From Deltaproteobacteria bacterium HGW-Deltaproteobacteria-4 (GTDB lineage Bacteria > Desulfobacterota > Desulfuromonadia > Desulfuromonadales > UBA2197): DNA of 64,000 nucleotides. The notes under the pieces were generated by a model. The model saw only the letters and a list, made by a program, of their open reading frames with translations, made no database searches and was not told where the DNA came from. Numbering within the stretch: position 1 is the first letter of the stretch; every line of letters starts with the position of its first letter. The stretch is from NCBI GenBank assembly GCA_002841765.1, contig PHAV01000016.1, positions 1 through 64,000 of the forward strand, written 5' to 3'. Below, piece after piece: positions 34,224 through 42,423 of the stretch. A program made the translations under genes and the position numbers.

Positions 34224-34859
34224 ATGGCAAAATTAATCACATGCGAAGGGATTGAAGGCAGCGGCAAGTCGACGCAGATTCTCCACTTGGCCGCCCATCT
34301 CCGCGGCCAGGGACGCGAGGTTGTTGTCACGCGCGAACCGGGGGGCTGCCCAATTGCTGACGCCATCCGCCGCATCCTTCTTGACCCATCCAACCAGCAA
34401 CTCTGCGCCACGGCCGAACTCCTGCTTTACGCCGCCGCCCGCGCCCAGCACGTTGAAGAGGTCATTCGCCCGGCTCTGGCTAAAGACGCTATCGTCCTCT
34501 GTGACCGCTATATCGACGCCACCATCGCCTACCAAGGGTTCGGCCGCGGTCTTGATCTGACTCTGATCAAACAACTGAACCAGGTGGCAAGCTCGGGACT
34601 CCTTCCCGATCTGACCCTGCTCTTCGATCTTCCCGTCGCCATCGGTTTAGGGCGTGCCCTGGCCCGCAATGCCGTTGCTATGGAGAACGAAGGGCGCTTT
34701 GAAGCTGAATCCCTGGCTTTTCATCAGCGCGTGCGGGACGGTTATCTGCAGGGGGCAAGCCAGGAAGAACGTTTTACCATCATCGATGCGACGGGAATCC
34801 CTGAGCAGGTCACCGAACGGGTGACACGCAGCGTTGATGCCTTTCTCGGCGCGTCATGA
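34224..34859 (+). CDS. tmk: Thymidylate kinase
   Basis: A 211-residue enzyme that phosphorylates dTMP to dTDP. The P-loop GIEGSGKST is at about 9-17, followed by the DR(Y/X) motif in VLCDRYIDATIAYQG and REPGG. The start is ATG at 34224. A longer frame from 33927 is only an open leader. The ribosome site is weak, perhaps because the 5' leader is short. It overlaps holB by four bases. Confidence 0.95.
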   Translation: MAKLITCEGIEGSGKSTQILHLAAHLRGQGREVVVTREPGGCPIADAIRRILLDPSNQQLCATAELLLYAAARAQHVEEVIRPALAKDAIVLCDRYIDATIAYQGFGRGLDLTLIKQLNQVASSGLLPDLTLLFDLPVAIGLGRALARNAVAMENEGRFEAESLAFHQRVRDGYLQGASQEERFTIIDATGIPEQVTERVTRSVDAFLGAS

Positions 34860-35839
34860 CCTACAGCGGCATCCTCGGCCATGAGCGGCAAAAAACGATC
34901 CTGAAACGGGCGCAGAGTTCGGGACGCCTGGCGCATGCCTATCTCTTTGAAGGGCCGGAAGGGGTCGGCAAACGCCTCGTCGCCCTCGCTTTGGCGCGCT
35001 CCCTTTTTTGTGCCACCCGTAACGGTTGCGGTGAGTGTCCGGCCTGCCGCAAGGTCGATCACCAGAACCATCCGGATCTGCATATTGTCGAAGCCGACGG
35101 TAATACCATCAAGATCGAACAGATCCGGGCACTGCAAAAGGAACTTTCTTTCCGGCCCCTCGAGGGAGAGCGCAAGATTTGTGTCATCGAGGCCGCCGAG
35201 AAGATGAATACTTCCTCAGGGAACGCCCTCTTAAAGACTTTGGAGGAACCGGCGGGTCACGCCCTCCTCATCCTTTTGACCTCCCGGCCGGATGCGGTGC
35301 TGCCGACCATCCGCTCCCGTTGTCAACGGCTCCCCTTTTCGCGCCTGCCGACGGCAACGATCCGGCGGGCGTTGACCGAGGCCGACGCCGGGAACGAAGC
35401 GCACGCGCATATTCTCGCCACCCTTTCCGACGGTTCTTTCCATAAAGCCCTGGGACGGGATCGCGACCTTTATCTGGAGCGACGCAAAGTCATTCTCAAA
35501 GCCGTGACGGCCCTCAGTCACGGCAGTTATCTCCCCCTCTTCGAACTGGCGGCGGAGCTTGCCGAAGAGAAGGAGCGGCTGAGTGAAATCCTCGACATCC
35601 TCCGCGCTTTTTATCGGGATCTTCTCCTCTGCCAGCACGGTTGGCCGGAAGAGGATCTGATCAATCGCGACCTCATCGAGAAGGTCCGGCGCATTGCCGC
35701 CCAGGAGAGCCCGCAAACACTGCTCCGCAAGATCGAAGCGATCAATGCCGCCTATTTTTACCTGGAGCGCAATGTCAACGGCCAATTGGTCTTTGAAGTT
35801 CTGTTGATGCGCTTGACTGCAACCCAGAGCCAACATTGA
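34856..35839 (+). CDS. holB: DNA polymerase III delta' subunit
   Basis: A 327-residue clamp-loader AAA+ subunit. The Walker-like GPEGVGKRLVALALA is followed by the zinc module CGECPACRK with an upstream cysteine, the SRC-type motif (SRCQRLPF), and ALLKTLEEP, which marks delta'/gamma proteins. Translationally coupled to tmk. The conserved tmk-holB-ricT order supports the call. Confidence 0.95.
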   Translation: MTYSGILGHERQKTILKRAQSSGRLAHAYLFEGPEGVGKRLVALALARSLFCATRNGCGECPACRKVDHQNHPDLHIVEADGNTIKIEQIRALQKELSFRPLEGERKICVIEAAEKMNTSSGNALLKTLEEPAGHALLILLTSRPDAVLPTIRSRCQRLPFSRLPTATIRRALTEADAGNEAHAHILATLSDGSFHKALGRDRDLYLERRKVILKAVTALSHGSYLPLFELAAELAEEKERLSEILDILRAFYRDLLLCQHGWPEEDLINRDLIEKVRRIAAQESPQTLLRKIEAINAAYFYLERNVNGQLVFEVLLMRLTATQSQH

Positions 35840-35892
35840 AAAGACGCTCCTTCTTTTCTGTGAATGACTCGATTCCCGGATAATAACTCAAC

Positions 35893-37200
35893 ATGCCAGA
35901 TATTGAAGAGAATACCGATAGCGAGAAAAACACGACTGTGCCCGACGCCTCCCCTTCCTTCTTTACCGAGGAGGAAGAACCGGCGCCGGCAACGACCCGT
36001 TTGGTCAAAATCAAATTTCGTCCCGCCGGTCGCCATTATGACTTTGCCGCCGGAAGCATCCCCCTCACCAAAGGGGACCGGGTCGTCGTCGAGACCGATC
36101 GCGGCCGCGCCCTCGGTACGGTCGTCACTTTCCCGCGCAATGTGGCCGACCATGATCTTCCGGAAGGATTGAAGGGGGTACAACGCCTGGCCGGTGCTGA
36201 CGACCTGGCGATGGCTGCCAACTTCAACGCCAAGGAAGAATTCTCTCTCCGTTTTTGCCGGGAACGCATCGCCGAACGGAAGTTGGCGATGAAACTGGTG
36301 CGCGCCGAATATCTCTTTGACGGCTCGAAGATTATCTTCTACTTCACCGCCGACGGGCGGATCGACTTCCGGGAGCTGGTCAAAGATCTCGCGCACTATT
36401 TTCACACCCGCATCGAAATGCGTCAGATCGGGGTACGGGACGAAGCCAAACTGATCGGCGGCATCGGTATCTGCGGCCGTGAACTCTGCTGTTCCTCCTA
36501 TCTCACCGAGTTCGCCCCGGTCTCGGTGAAGATGGCCAAAGAGCAGGAACTCGCCTTGAATCCGAATAAGATTTCCGGGCAGTGCGGGCGACTCCTCTGC
36601 TGCCTTGCTTATGAGTATGAGACCTATTGCGACATGAAAAAGGCGCTGCCGAAATGCGGGCGCAAAGTGACGATCGAGGGTCGGGAAGGGGAAGTCATCA
36701 GCCAGCATATTCTCCGCCAAACCGTCACCGTCAACTTCGGCCCGCAACAGCGGATCGAAATGACCCCGGAAGAAGTCGAAAAGGGGATCATGCCGCAAAA
36801 GTTGGCCGCGGCAGGGAGTGCCCCGCCGGAACGGCCGGAACGTTCGTCGGGTCAAGCCGTTCCGGCGCGCGCCCCGGAACGGCCGAGTCGTGACGGCCGG
36901 CAGCAGCGCCAGCGCCCCGGCGGCCATCCCCCCGAGGTGAAGGCACAGCCGTCCCAACCTGCAGCCCGACCGCAAGGATCAGGGCGGCAACAGCCTCCCT
37001 CCAGACAGAGTCGACCGGCGCCGCCGGTGGCGACGGAAGTAAATATACAGGTCCAGCCGCCGCAACCGATTAAACAGGTCACGGAATCCGCCGCAGAGAA
37101 AAAGCCGGGGGAGCAGGAAGTCCGGCGCCGGCGGCAGCGTAATCGCCGGCGTCCACCACGCAAACCGGGCGGCCCCACTACCAACGAATCAGGAGAATAA
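35893..37200 (+). CDS. ricT: PSP1-domain protein RicT (YaaT) with long Arg/Pro/Gln-rich tail
   Basis: A 435-residue protein. The PSP1 core (about 38-285) contains the conserved cysteines GICGRELCCSSYL and GQCGRLLCCLAYE plus a later YC, which in Bacillus RicT help bind iron-sulfur clusters in the RicAFT complex. From about 295 to the end the protein is low-complexity, rich in Pro, Gln and Arg, and ends RRRRQRNRRRPPRKPGG. Bacillus RicT is about 275 residues, so the tail of about 140 residues is extra and resembles RNA-binding disordered tails. Whether an RNase Y partner exists here is unknown. Confidence 0.88.
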   Translation: MPDIEENTDSEKNTTVPDASPSFFTEEEEPAPATTRLVKIKFRPAGRHYDFAAGSIPLTKGDRVVVETDRGRALGTVVTFPRNVADHDLPEGLKGVQRLAGADDLAMAANFNAKEEFSLRFCRERIAERKLAMKLVRAEYLFDGSKIIFYFTADGRIDFRELVKDLAHYFHTRIEMRQIGVRDEAKLIGGIGICGRELCCSSYLTEFAPVSVKMAKEQELALNPNKISGQCGRLLCCLAYEYETYCDMKKALPKCGRKVTIEGREGEVISQHILRQTVTVNFGPQQRIEMTPEEVEKGIMPQKLAAAGSAPPERPERSSGQAVPARAPERPSRDGRQQRQRPGGHPPEVKAQPSQPAARPQGSGRQQPPSRQSRPAPPVATEVNIQVQPPQPIKQVTESAAEKKPGEQEVRRRRQRNRRRPPRKPGGPTTNESGE

Positions 37201-37202
37201 CC

Positions 37203-38729
37203 ATGGCGAAACGATTTTACGTCACGACCCCGATCTACTATGTCAACGACGTTCCCCACATCGGCCATGCCTACACCACCCTTGCCTGCGACGCTCTCGC
37301 CCGCTACAAGCGTTCGCGCGGCTATGAGGTCTTCTTCCTGACCGGCACCGATGAACACGGGCAGAAGGTGGAGAAGGCCGCCGAAGCCAAAGGCGAAACC
37401 CCGCTGGAATTGGCGGATCGGGTGATGATGCGTTTTGCCGCTCTGTGGGACAAGCTCGATATCAGCCACACCGACTTTATCCGCACCTCGCAGGAACGCC
37501 ACAAAAAGGGGGTGTGTGCCCTCTTTGAAACGATTCAGGCCAAAAACGATATCTACCTCGGCGAGTATGTTGACTGGTATTGCACCCCCTGCGAATCGTT
37601 CTGGACCGAAACCCAGCTTTTGGACGGCAACTGCCCGGATTGCGGCCGGCCGACACAAAAGCTTTCCGAGCCGTCCTACTTCTTCCGCATGAGCAAATAC
37701 CAGCAGGCGCTCCTCGACCACATCGAAGCCAACCCCGACTTTATCCAGCCCCGCTCGCGGCGCAACGAAATCGTCAATTTCGTCAAGGAAGGGCTGCGCG
37801 ATCTCTCCATCTCCCGCACCACCTTTTCCTGGGGAATTCCCGTCCCCAAGGATGACGCCCACGTCATCTACGTCTGGTTCGACGCGCTCAGCAACTACAT
37901 CACCGCCCTCGGCTACCCCGACCAAGGCGGGAACTACGGCAAGTTCTGGCCGGTGGACGTGCATGTCATCGGCAAGGACATCCTGCGCTTTCACAGCGTG
38001 TACTGGCCGACCTTCCTCCTCGCTGCCGGTCTGCCGTTGCCGAAGAAGGTCTTTGCCCACGGCTGGTGGACAGTCGAAGGGCAGAAGATGAGCAAGAGCC
38101 TGCTCAACGTCGTCGAGCCGAATATGCTCGTCGATCGCTTCGGCGTCGATGCCATCCGCTACTTCCTCCTGCGCGAAGTCCCCTTCGGCCTTGATGGCGA
38201 CTTTTCACAATCGGCCCTGACCTCCCGCATCAACTCCGACCTCGCCAACGATCTCGGCAACCTGGTCAGTCGTTCCACCGCCATGCTCCACAAATATTTT
38301 GGCGCTGCCCTCCCCGCCCCTGCGGCTCTCGCTGAATTTGATCACGACTACGTCGCCCGTTTTCCGGCGGCCGTCAAAAATCTCGACGAGCAGATGGATG
38401 ACCTCGCCTTCAGTAAAGCCCTGCAAACGATCTGGGAACTGGTCAGCGCTTCGAACAAATACATCGACGATTGCGCACCCTGGACCCTTGCCAAGGATCC
38501 GGCCCAACAGGAACGGCTCACCACGGTTATCTACAACCTCATCGAAGCGATCCGCCTTATCGCCCTGATGGTCGGCCCCTTCATGCCGACGACCGGAGCT
38601 AAAATCCTGACGATTGTCGGTTGTGATCCCGCCAGCACCCTGGAAGCAAACGATCAGTGGGGCGGGCTGCAGCCGGGAACGCTTATCGAAAAGGCGGCCC
38701 CGCTCTTCCCCCGCATTGAGATCGAATAA
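37203..38729 (+). CDS. metG: Methionyl-tRNA synthetase
   Basis: A 508-residue class I synthetase. The HIGH motif (HIGHAYTT) is near residue 19. The zinc-binding knuckle is CTPC...CPDC and the active site has GTDEHGQK. KMSKSLLNVVEPN is at about 298, followed by the helical anticodon domain. It lacks the C-terminal tRNA-binding (Trbp111-like) extension found on longer MetRS proteins. It starts two bases after ricT. Confidence 0.97.
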   Translation: MAKRFYVTTPIYYVNDVPHIGHAYTTLACDALARYKRSRGYEVFFLTGTDEHGQKVEKAAEAKGETPLELADRVMMRFAALWDKLDISHTDFIRTSQERHKKGVCALFETIQAKNDIYLGEYVDWYCTPCESFWTETQLLDGNCPDCGRPTQKLSEPSYFFRMSKYQQALLDHIEANPDFIQPRSRRNEIVNFVKEGLRDLSISRTTFSWGIPVPKDDAHVIYVWFDALSNYITALGYPDQGGNYGKFWPVDVHVIGKDILRFHSVYWPTFLLAAGLPLPKKVFAHGWWTVEGQKMSKSLLNVVEPNMLVDRFGVDAIRYFLLREVPFGLDGDFSQSALTSRINSDLANDLGNLVSRSTAMLHKYFGAALPAPAALAEFDHDYVARFPAAVKNLDEQMDDLAFSKALQTIWELVSASNKYIDDCAPWTLAKDPAQQERLTTVIYNLIEAIRLIALMVGPFMPTTGAKILTIVGCDPASTLEANDQWGGLQPGTLIEKAAPLFPRIEIE

Positions 38730-38736
38730 GGCTGAC

Positions 38737-40140
38737 ATGGACCCCGGAAAAGTCATGCCCTTGCTCCCGGCTTTGGTCGACACCCACGCCCATCTCGACA
38801 ACAGCCAGTACGATAGTGATCGTGCGGAGGTCATCAAGCGTGCCCGCCAGAGTGGGATCAGTCAGATTCTCACGGTCGGCTGCGACCTCGCCTCTTCACA
38901 GGCGTCGATTGCTTTAGCGAAGGAACACCCGGACATCTACGCCAGCGTCGGCATCCACCCCCACGATGCTTTAGAAGGAAGCGACACCGGGATCGCCACG
39001 TTGCGCCATCTGGCGAAATCGAACCTCAAGGTGGTGGCGATCGGCGAGATCGGCCTCGATTTCTATCGCGACCGCGCCCCCCGCGATGTGCAGCGCGAAA
39101 CCTTTCGCCGCCAGATCCGTCTCGCCCGCGAAGTCAGTCTGCCCCTGATCATCCACGACCGCGACGCTCACGACGAAGTCGAGACCATCCTGCGGGAAGA
39201 GGGGGCAAAGGAGATCGGAGGTGTCCTCCACTGCTTCAGCGGCGATCTCGCCATGGCCAAACGCTGTCTGGAGATGGGTTTTTATCTCTCCTTCCCCGGC
39301 ACCATCACCTATCCCGCCAATAACGCCGCCCGCGAAATCGTCAAGATGATCCCCGACGACCGCCTCCTCATCGAGACCGACTGCCCCTATTTGAGTCCGG
39401 TACCGCAACGGGGCAAACGCAACGAACCGGCCTTTGTCCGCTACACCGCCGCTGTGATTGCCGAACTGCGCGGCATCAGCACCGAGGATATCGCCCGCCT
39501 GGTGCGGCGCAACAGCTATGATCTCTTTCAGATCGGCACCCCGGCAGGGGCGCAGATCGCCTACACCATCCGCAATAGCCTTTATCTCAATATCACCAAC
39601 CGCTGCACCAATACCTGCACCTTCTGCCCGAAATTCTCCGGCGGCATGGTCAAGGGGCATCACCTCCTCCTCAGTCACGAACCGGATGCCGCCGAGGTGC
39701 GCCGCGCTATCGGCGATCCGAGCCGCTACGACGAAGTTGTCTTCTGCGGCTATGGCGAACCGCTGCTGCGGCTTGAACTGGTCAAGGAGATTGCCGCCTG
39801 GCTGAAAAAACGCGGCGTGCAGGTACGGGTCAACAGCGATGGCCAGGCGAATCTGGTGCATGGCCGCAATATCGTACCCGAATTGGCCGGCCTGGTTGAT
39901 ACCCTCTCCATCTCGCTCAACGCCGCCGATGCCGCCACCTACCAAAATCTCTGTCACTCCAGCTTCGGCGAGGCCGGATACGAAGGGGTCAAAGCCTTTA
40001 TTCGCGCTGCCCGCGGCATTATTCCGAACGTCATCGCCAGCGTCGTCGCCTTCCCCGATCTCGATCTTACCGCCTGCCGCCAAGTCGCCGCCGAACTCGG
40101 CGTCCCCCTGCGCGAACGCGCATACGACAACGTCGGCTGA
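38737..40140 (+). CDS. TatD metal-dependent hydrolase fused to a radical SAM domain
   Basis: A 467-residue fusion. Residues about 10-265 are a TatD-type DNase/deacylase-like TIM barrel with metal ligands in DTHAHLD, GEIGLDFYR, IIHDRDAH, HCFSG and ETDCPYLSP. Residues about 275-460 form a short radical SAM domain with CTNTCTFC. The two parts correspond to the TatD nuclease and the TatD-associated radical SAM protein that are neighbours in other bacteria. The start is ATG at 38737, seven bases after metG. The substrate is unknown. The fusion suggests the two activities act on one RNA, DNA or D-aminoacyl substrate. Confidence 0.9.
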   Translation: MDPGKVMPLLPALVDTHAHLDNSQYDSDRAEVIKRARQSGISQILTVGCDLASSQASIALAKEHPDIYASVGIHPHDALEGSDTGIATLRHLAKSNLKVVAIGEIGLDFYRDRAPRDVQRETFRRQIRLAREVSLPLIIHDRDAHDEVETILREEGAKEIGGVLHCFSGDLAMAKRCLEMGFYLSFPGTITYPANNAAREIVKMIPDDRLLIETDCPYLSPVPQRGKRNEPAFVRYTAAVIAELRGISTEDIARLVRRNSYDLFQIGTPAGAQIAYTIRNSLYLNITNRCTNTCTFCPKFSGGMVKGHHLLLSHEPDAAEVRRAIGDPSRYDEVVFCGYGEPLLRLELVKEIAAWLKKRGVQVRVNSDGQANLVHGRNIVPELAGLVDTLSISLNAADAATYQNLCHSSFGEAGYEGVKAFIRAARGIIPNVIASVVAFPDLDLTACRQVAAELGVPLRERAYDNVG

Positions 40141-40141
40141 T

Positions 40142-41116
40142 TCACTCCCCCTGCCCTGAGTAGCATTGCCCCATCCGTTTGATCTCCCCAGCTACCTGCT
40201 CCCGCAGCCAGATCGGCGCCAGCACTTCAACCTCGGCGCCATGCCCGAGAATGCTCATGAGGATCTCGGCCGGATGGCTCGCCGGCAGGGTAAGGAGGAG
40301 TGCGCCGTCTTTGTCATGGGTAATCTCCTGATCGGGATGCCAGATCTGACCTTTGACCAAGCGACTGCGCTCCGGCGTGAAGCGCAGCGTCACTGAAAAG
40401 CTGTCACGATTCTGAAAAATCCCGAAGGTGCCGGTCAACAGGGGCTCCCACTCGGCGCGGGGACGATAGCTGAAGGTCTCGCTCTCAACGACCAGCGCCG
40501 CCATGCGCGGCAGGACAAAGTCACGCCAGTCGCGGCGCAGCCGGCAATAAGCGATAAGATGCCAGGTACCGAGATAATTGACGAGATGATGGGGTTCGAC
40601 GCTGCGCCGGGCGGGATTTAGCTGAGTGGGCGACTGATAGTCGAAGCTTAGGGTGCGCGCGCCGAGCAGCGCCTGACAGACCCGCTGAAAATCGTCATTT
40701 TTGGTCGGGACAAACTGGTTCCAGCGAAAAGAGAAGGCTTCATCCGGCGCGAGCGTACCGGGGAGATGGCGGGAAAGGATGCCGCCGAGCTTGTTGACGA
40801 CACTGGCGAGCTCTCCTTCGAGATGGCCGGCGGAAGCGTCCGCAAGGAGCCGGCGCGAAATGAGGAGCGCCCCGAGTTCCCCTGCCGAGATTCGTGCCGC
40901 CGGCAGTTCGAAATCAGCACGATAGTAGTAACCGCGGTGCAGCGGCTCATATTCCAGCGGCGCCTGCAGCCGGTCCCGAAAGTATTCAATCGAACGCTGC
41001 GCGGTCTTAGCCGAAATCTCAAAGCGTTCGGCGAGGTGCGCGGCATTGGGATAGAGATTCTGCCGCAACTGCTGGTCGAACCACAGAAAGCGTTCGAGAA
41101 AGATCTGTTCACCCAT
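40142..41116 (-). CDS. WYL-domain transcriptional regulator
   Basis: A 324-residue regulator. An N-terminal winged helix (residues 1-75, with AAHLAERFEISAKTAQRSIE) is followed by the WYL domain (about 140-230), with RTLSFDYQSP and LVNYLGTWHLIAYCRLR, and a C-terminal WCX extension. WYL proteins sense nucleic acid or nucleotide ligands and often control DNA damage or defence genes. No defence gene lies beside it here. The ATG has GGAG six bases upstream. It ends one base from the convergent tatD/rSAM gene. Confidence 0.88.
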   Translation of the reverse strand: MGEQIFLERFLWFDQQLRQNLYPNAAHLAERFEISAKTAQRSIEYFRDRLQAPLEYEPLHRGYYYRADFELPAARISAGELGALLISRRLLADASAGHLEGELASVVNKLGGILSRHLPGTLAPDEAFSFRWNQFVPTKNDDFQRVCQALLGARTLSFDYQSPTQLNPARRSVEPHHLVNYLGTWHLIAYCRLRRDWRDFVLPRMAALVVESETFSYRPRAEWEPLLTGTFGIFQNRDSFSVTLRFTPERSRLVKGQIWHPDQEITHDKDGALLLTLPASHPAEILMSILGHGAEVEVLAPIWLREQVAGEIKRMGQCYSGQGE

Positions 41117-41285
41117 TTAATTCTCCGTAATGTTAAAGATCATCGTGAAAATATCCCCTTTGCAAGCGCAAGCGGGTAACTCAAATTTACCGATAAACTT
41201 GATATTTTTTCTTTTTATTTTAACTTTTAACCAGTTGGCAGATGGTGCTGGAGGATAAAATTAATTCAAATAAAGAGAGAAAGCT

Positions 41286-41518
41286 ATGAAGAAACAGATG
41301 AAAGAGCTGCAACAACTCAAGGGGATCGGGGAAGTCCTATCACACAGCGTTTAGTCGAATCCAGCTATGACAACATTGCCAAGGTTGCCAGCGCCGAAGA
41401 AAAAGGCCTGGAGAGAATTGCGGGGATGAACCCGAAAAAGGTACGGGCCGTTGTTACCGAGGCCAGAAAGATAATGGGGGAAGCTGAAAAAAGTCAGCAC
41501 ACTTGGAAGAAGAACTAA
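41286..41518 (+). pseudogene. Frameshifted helix-hairpin-helix protein gene
   Basis: From ATG 41286 the frame reads MKKQMKELQQLKGIGEVL and then hits TAG at 41352-41354. Shifting frame around 41335-41340 continues ITQRLVESSYDNIAKV, then VASAEEKGLERIAGMNPKK and further to TAA at 41516-41518. Joined, it is a small (about 77 residue) helix-hairpin-helix protein with two HhH motifs (LKGIGEVL and IAGMNPKKV), probably DNA-binding. One base is missing relative to an intact frame. A true mutation, a sequencing error or, less likely, programmed frameshifting could explain this. Confidence 0.75.
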
Positions 41519-41554
41519 AGACGACAGGTAAACCGCAATATTAAACCATGACGA

Positions 41555-41583
41555 AAAGGGCCAGGCTTAAAGCCCGGCCCTTT
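41555..41583. terminator. Hairpin between the HhH pseudogene and the envelope cluster
   Basis: AAAGGGCC (41555-41562) pairs with GGCCCTTT (41576-41583), and inner AGGC/GCC bases extend the stem. A's flank one side and T's the other, so it may terminate both the plus-strand pseudogene and the minus-strand envelope operon. Confidence 0.6.
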
Positions 41584-41610
41584 CATTTACTGGTGCTGTC
41601 GTGCGCAGTT

Positions 41611-41703
41611 TTACGACATCGGCGCTAATTCAATGCGCCGGTTCCTGGCCCAGGCGTCCTCGCCGTGCCCCGGATCGAGGGGGACGCAAGCCGAGTGCGG
41701 GGA
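41611..41703 (-). pseudogene. C-terminal remnant of a Pal/OmpA-domain gene
   Basis: Just after the TGA of the second exbB (41706-41704), the same minus-strand frame continues CVPLDPGHGEDAWARNRR and IELAPMS up to TAA at 41613-41611. The ending GHGEDAWARNRRIEL is the C-terminus of Pal-type OmpA domains, where NRR contacts peptidoglycan. There is no start codon and no N-terminal part. It looks like the tail of a pal gene whose front was deleted, possibly in a recombination that joined it to exbB. Pal normally follows tolQRAB, so the place is fitting. Confidence 0.6.
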
Positions 41704-42336
41704 TCAGGACAAGTCAACACGCCTGGCAGAATTAGAGATGATATTCAGCGCCTTCACTGAGGCCATTTCGAGGCTGTCGACGATCTGGGCGGTGGTGGTC
41801 GTCAGCATGGCGTGGGTGATCAGCAGCGGAATCGCGGCTATCAGACCGAAGGCGGTGGTATTCATGGCGACAGAGATACTGGCGGACAACAGGTCGGCCT
41901 TTTCGGCGGGGTTGGCATTGGCGACGGCGGTGAACGCCGCAATCAGTCCCATGATCGTACCGAGCAGCCCGAGCAGGGTGGCAATATTGGAGAAGAGCGC
42001 CACATAAGGGGTCCGTTGTTCCAGATCCGGAATGATCTCCATCATGCTCTCTTCCATGGCGATTTCGATGTCTTGCCGCCGCCGGCCCGACCCGTGAACC
42101 GCAAGTCCCATGCTCAGCATTTGCGAAAGCGCGGAGTTATCCTTTTCTACCATGTCCCGGGCCTGATCAAACTCACCCTGGACCAGCACCGGATGGAGCA
42201 GATTCCACATGTTACGGCTTTTGATCTTGGTGCGGCTCAAATGATACCAGCGCTCACCGGCAATCCCCATACCGACCAGGAACACCAACAAAATTGGCCA
42301 CATAAACAACCCGCCATCGAGAAAAAATGCAATCAT
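41704..42336 (-). CDS. MotA/TolQ/ExbB proton channel protein, copy 2
   Basis: A 210-residue inner-membrane protein with three transmembrane helices: about 8-28, a long pair at about 120-145 (NIATLLGLLGTIMGLIAAF) and about 160-185 (SVAMNTTAFGLIAAIPLLI). The conserved Thr and Ala positions of the TolQ pore are present. It is nearly identical over its C-terminal two thirds to copy 1 at 44831-45481. Last gene of the envelope cluster, 87 bases after the AgmX-like gene. It probably forms or doubles the motor stator. Confidence 0.92.
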   Translation of the reverse strand: MIAFFLDGGLFMWPILLVFLVGMGIAGERWYHLSRTKIKSRNMWNLLHPVLVQGEFDQARDMVEKDNSALSQMLSMGLAVHGSGRRRQDIEIAMEESMMEIIPDLEQRTPYVALFSNIATLLGLLGTIMGLIAAFTAVANANPAEKADLLSASISVAMNTTAFGLIAAIPLLITHAMLTTTTAQIVDSLEMASVKALNIISNSARRVDLS

Positions 42337-42423
42337 TGTCTTACCTCCTGAATATTGTGATTGGCTCGTTAACTTCTTGATCGCTGCCTAAGGTCTTGTT
42401 GTTCTTGTTGCCCCGGTCAGTCC

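Noticed and set aside
40142-41116. WYL regulator as a sign of an anti-phage defence island
   Set aside because: The neighbours are housekeeping, envelope and decayed genes. No nuclease, toxin or defence gene adjoins it.
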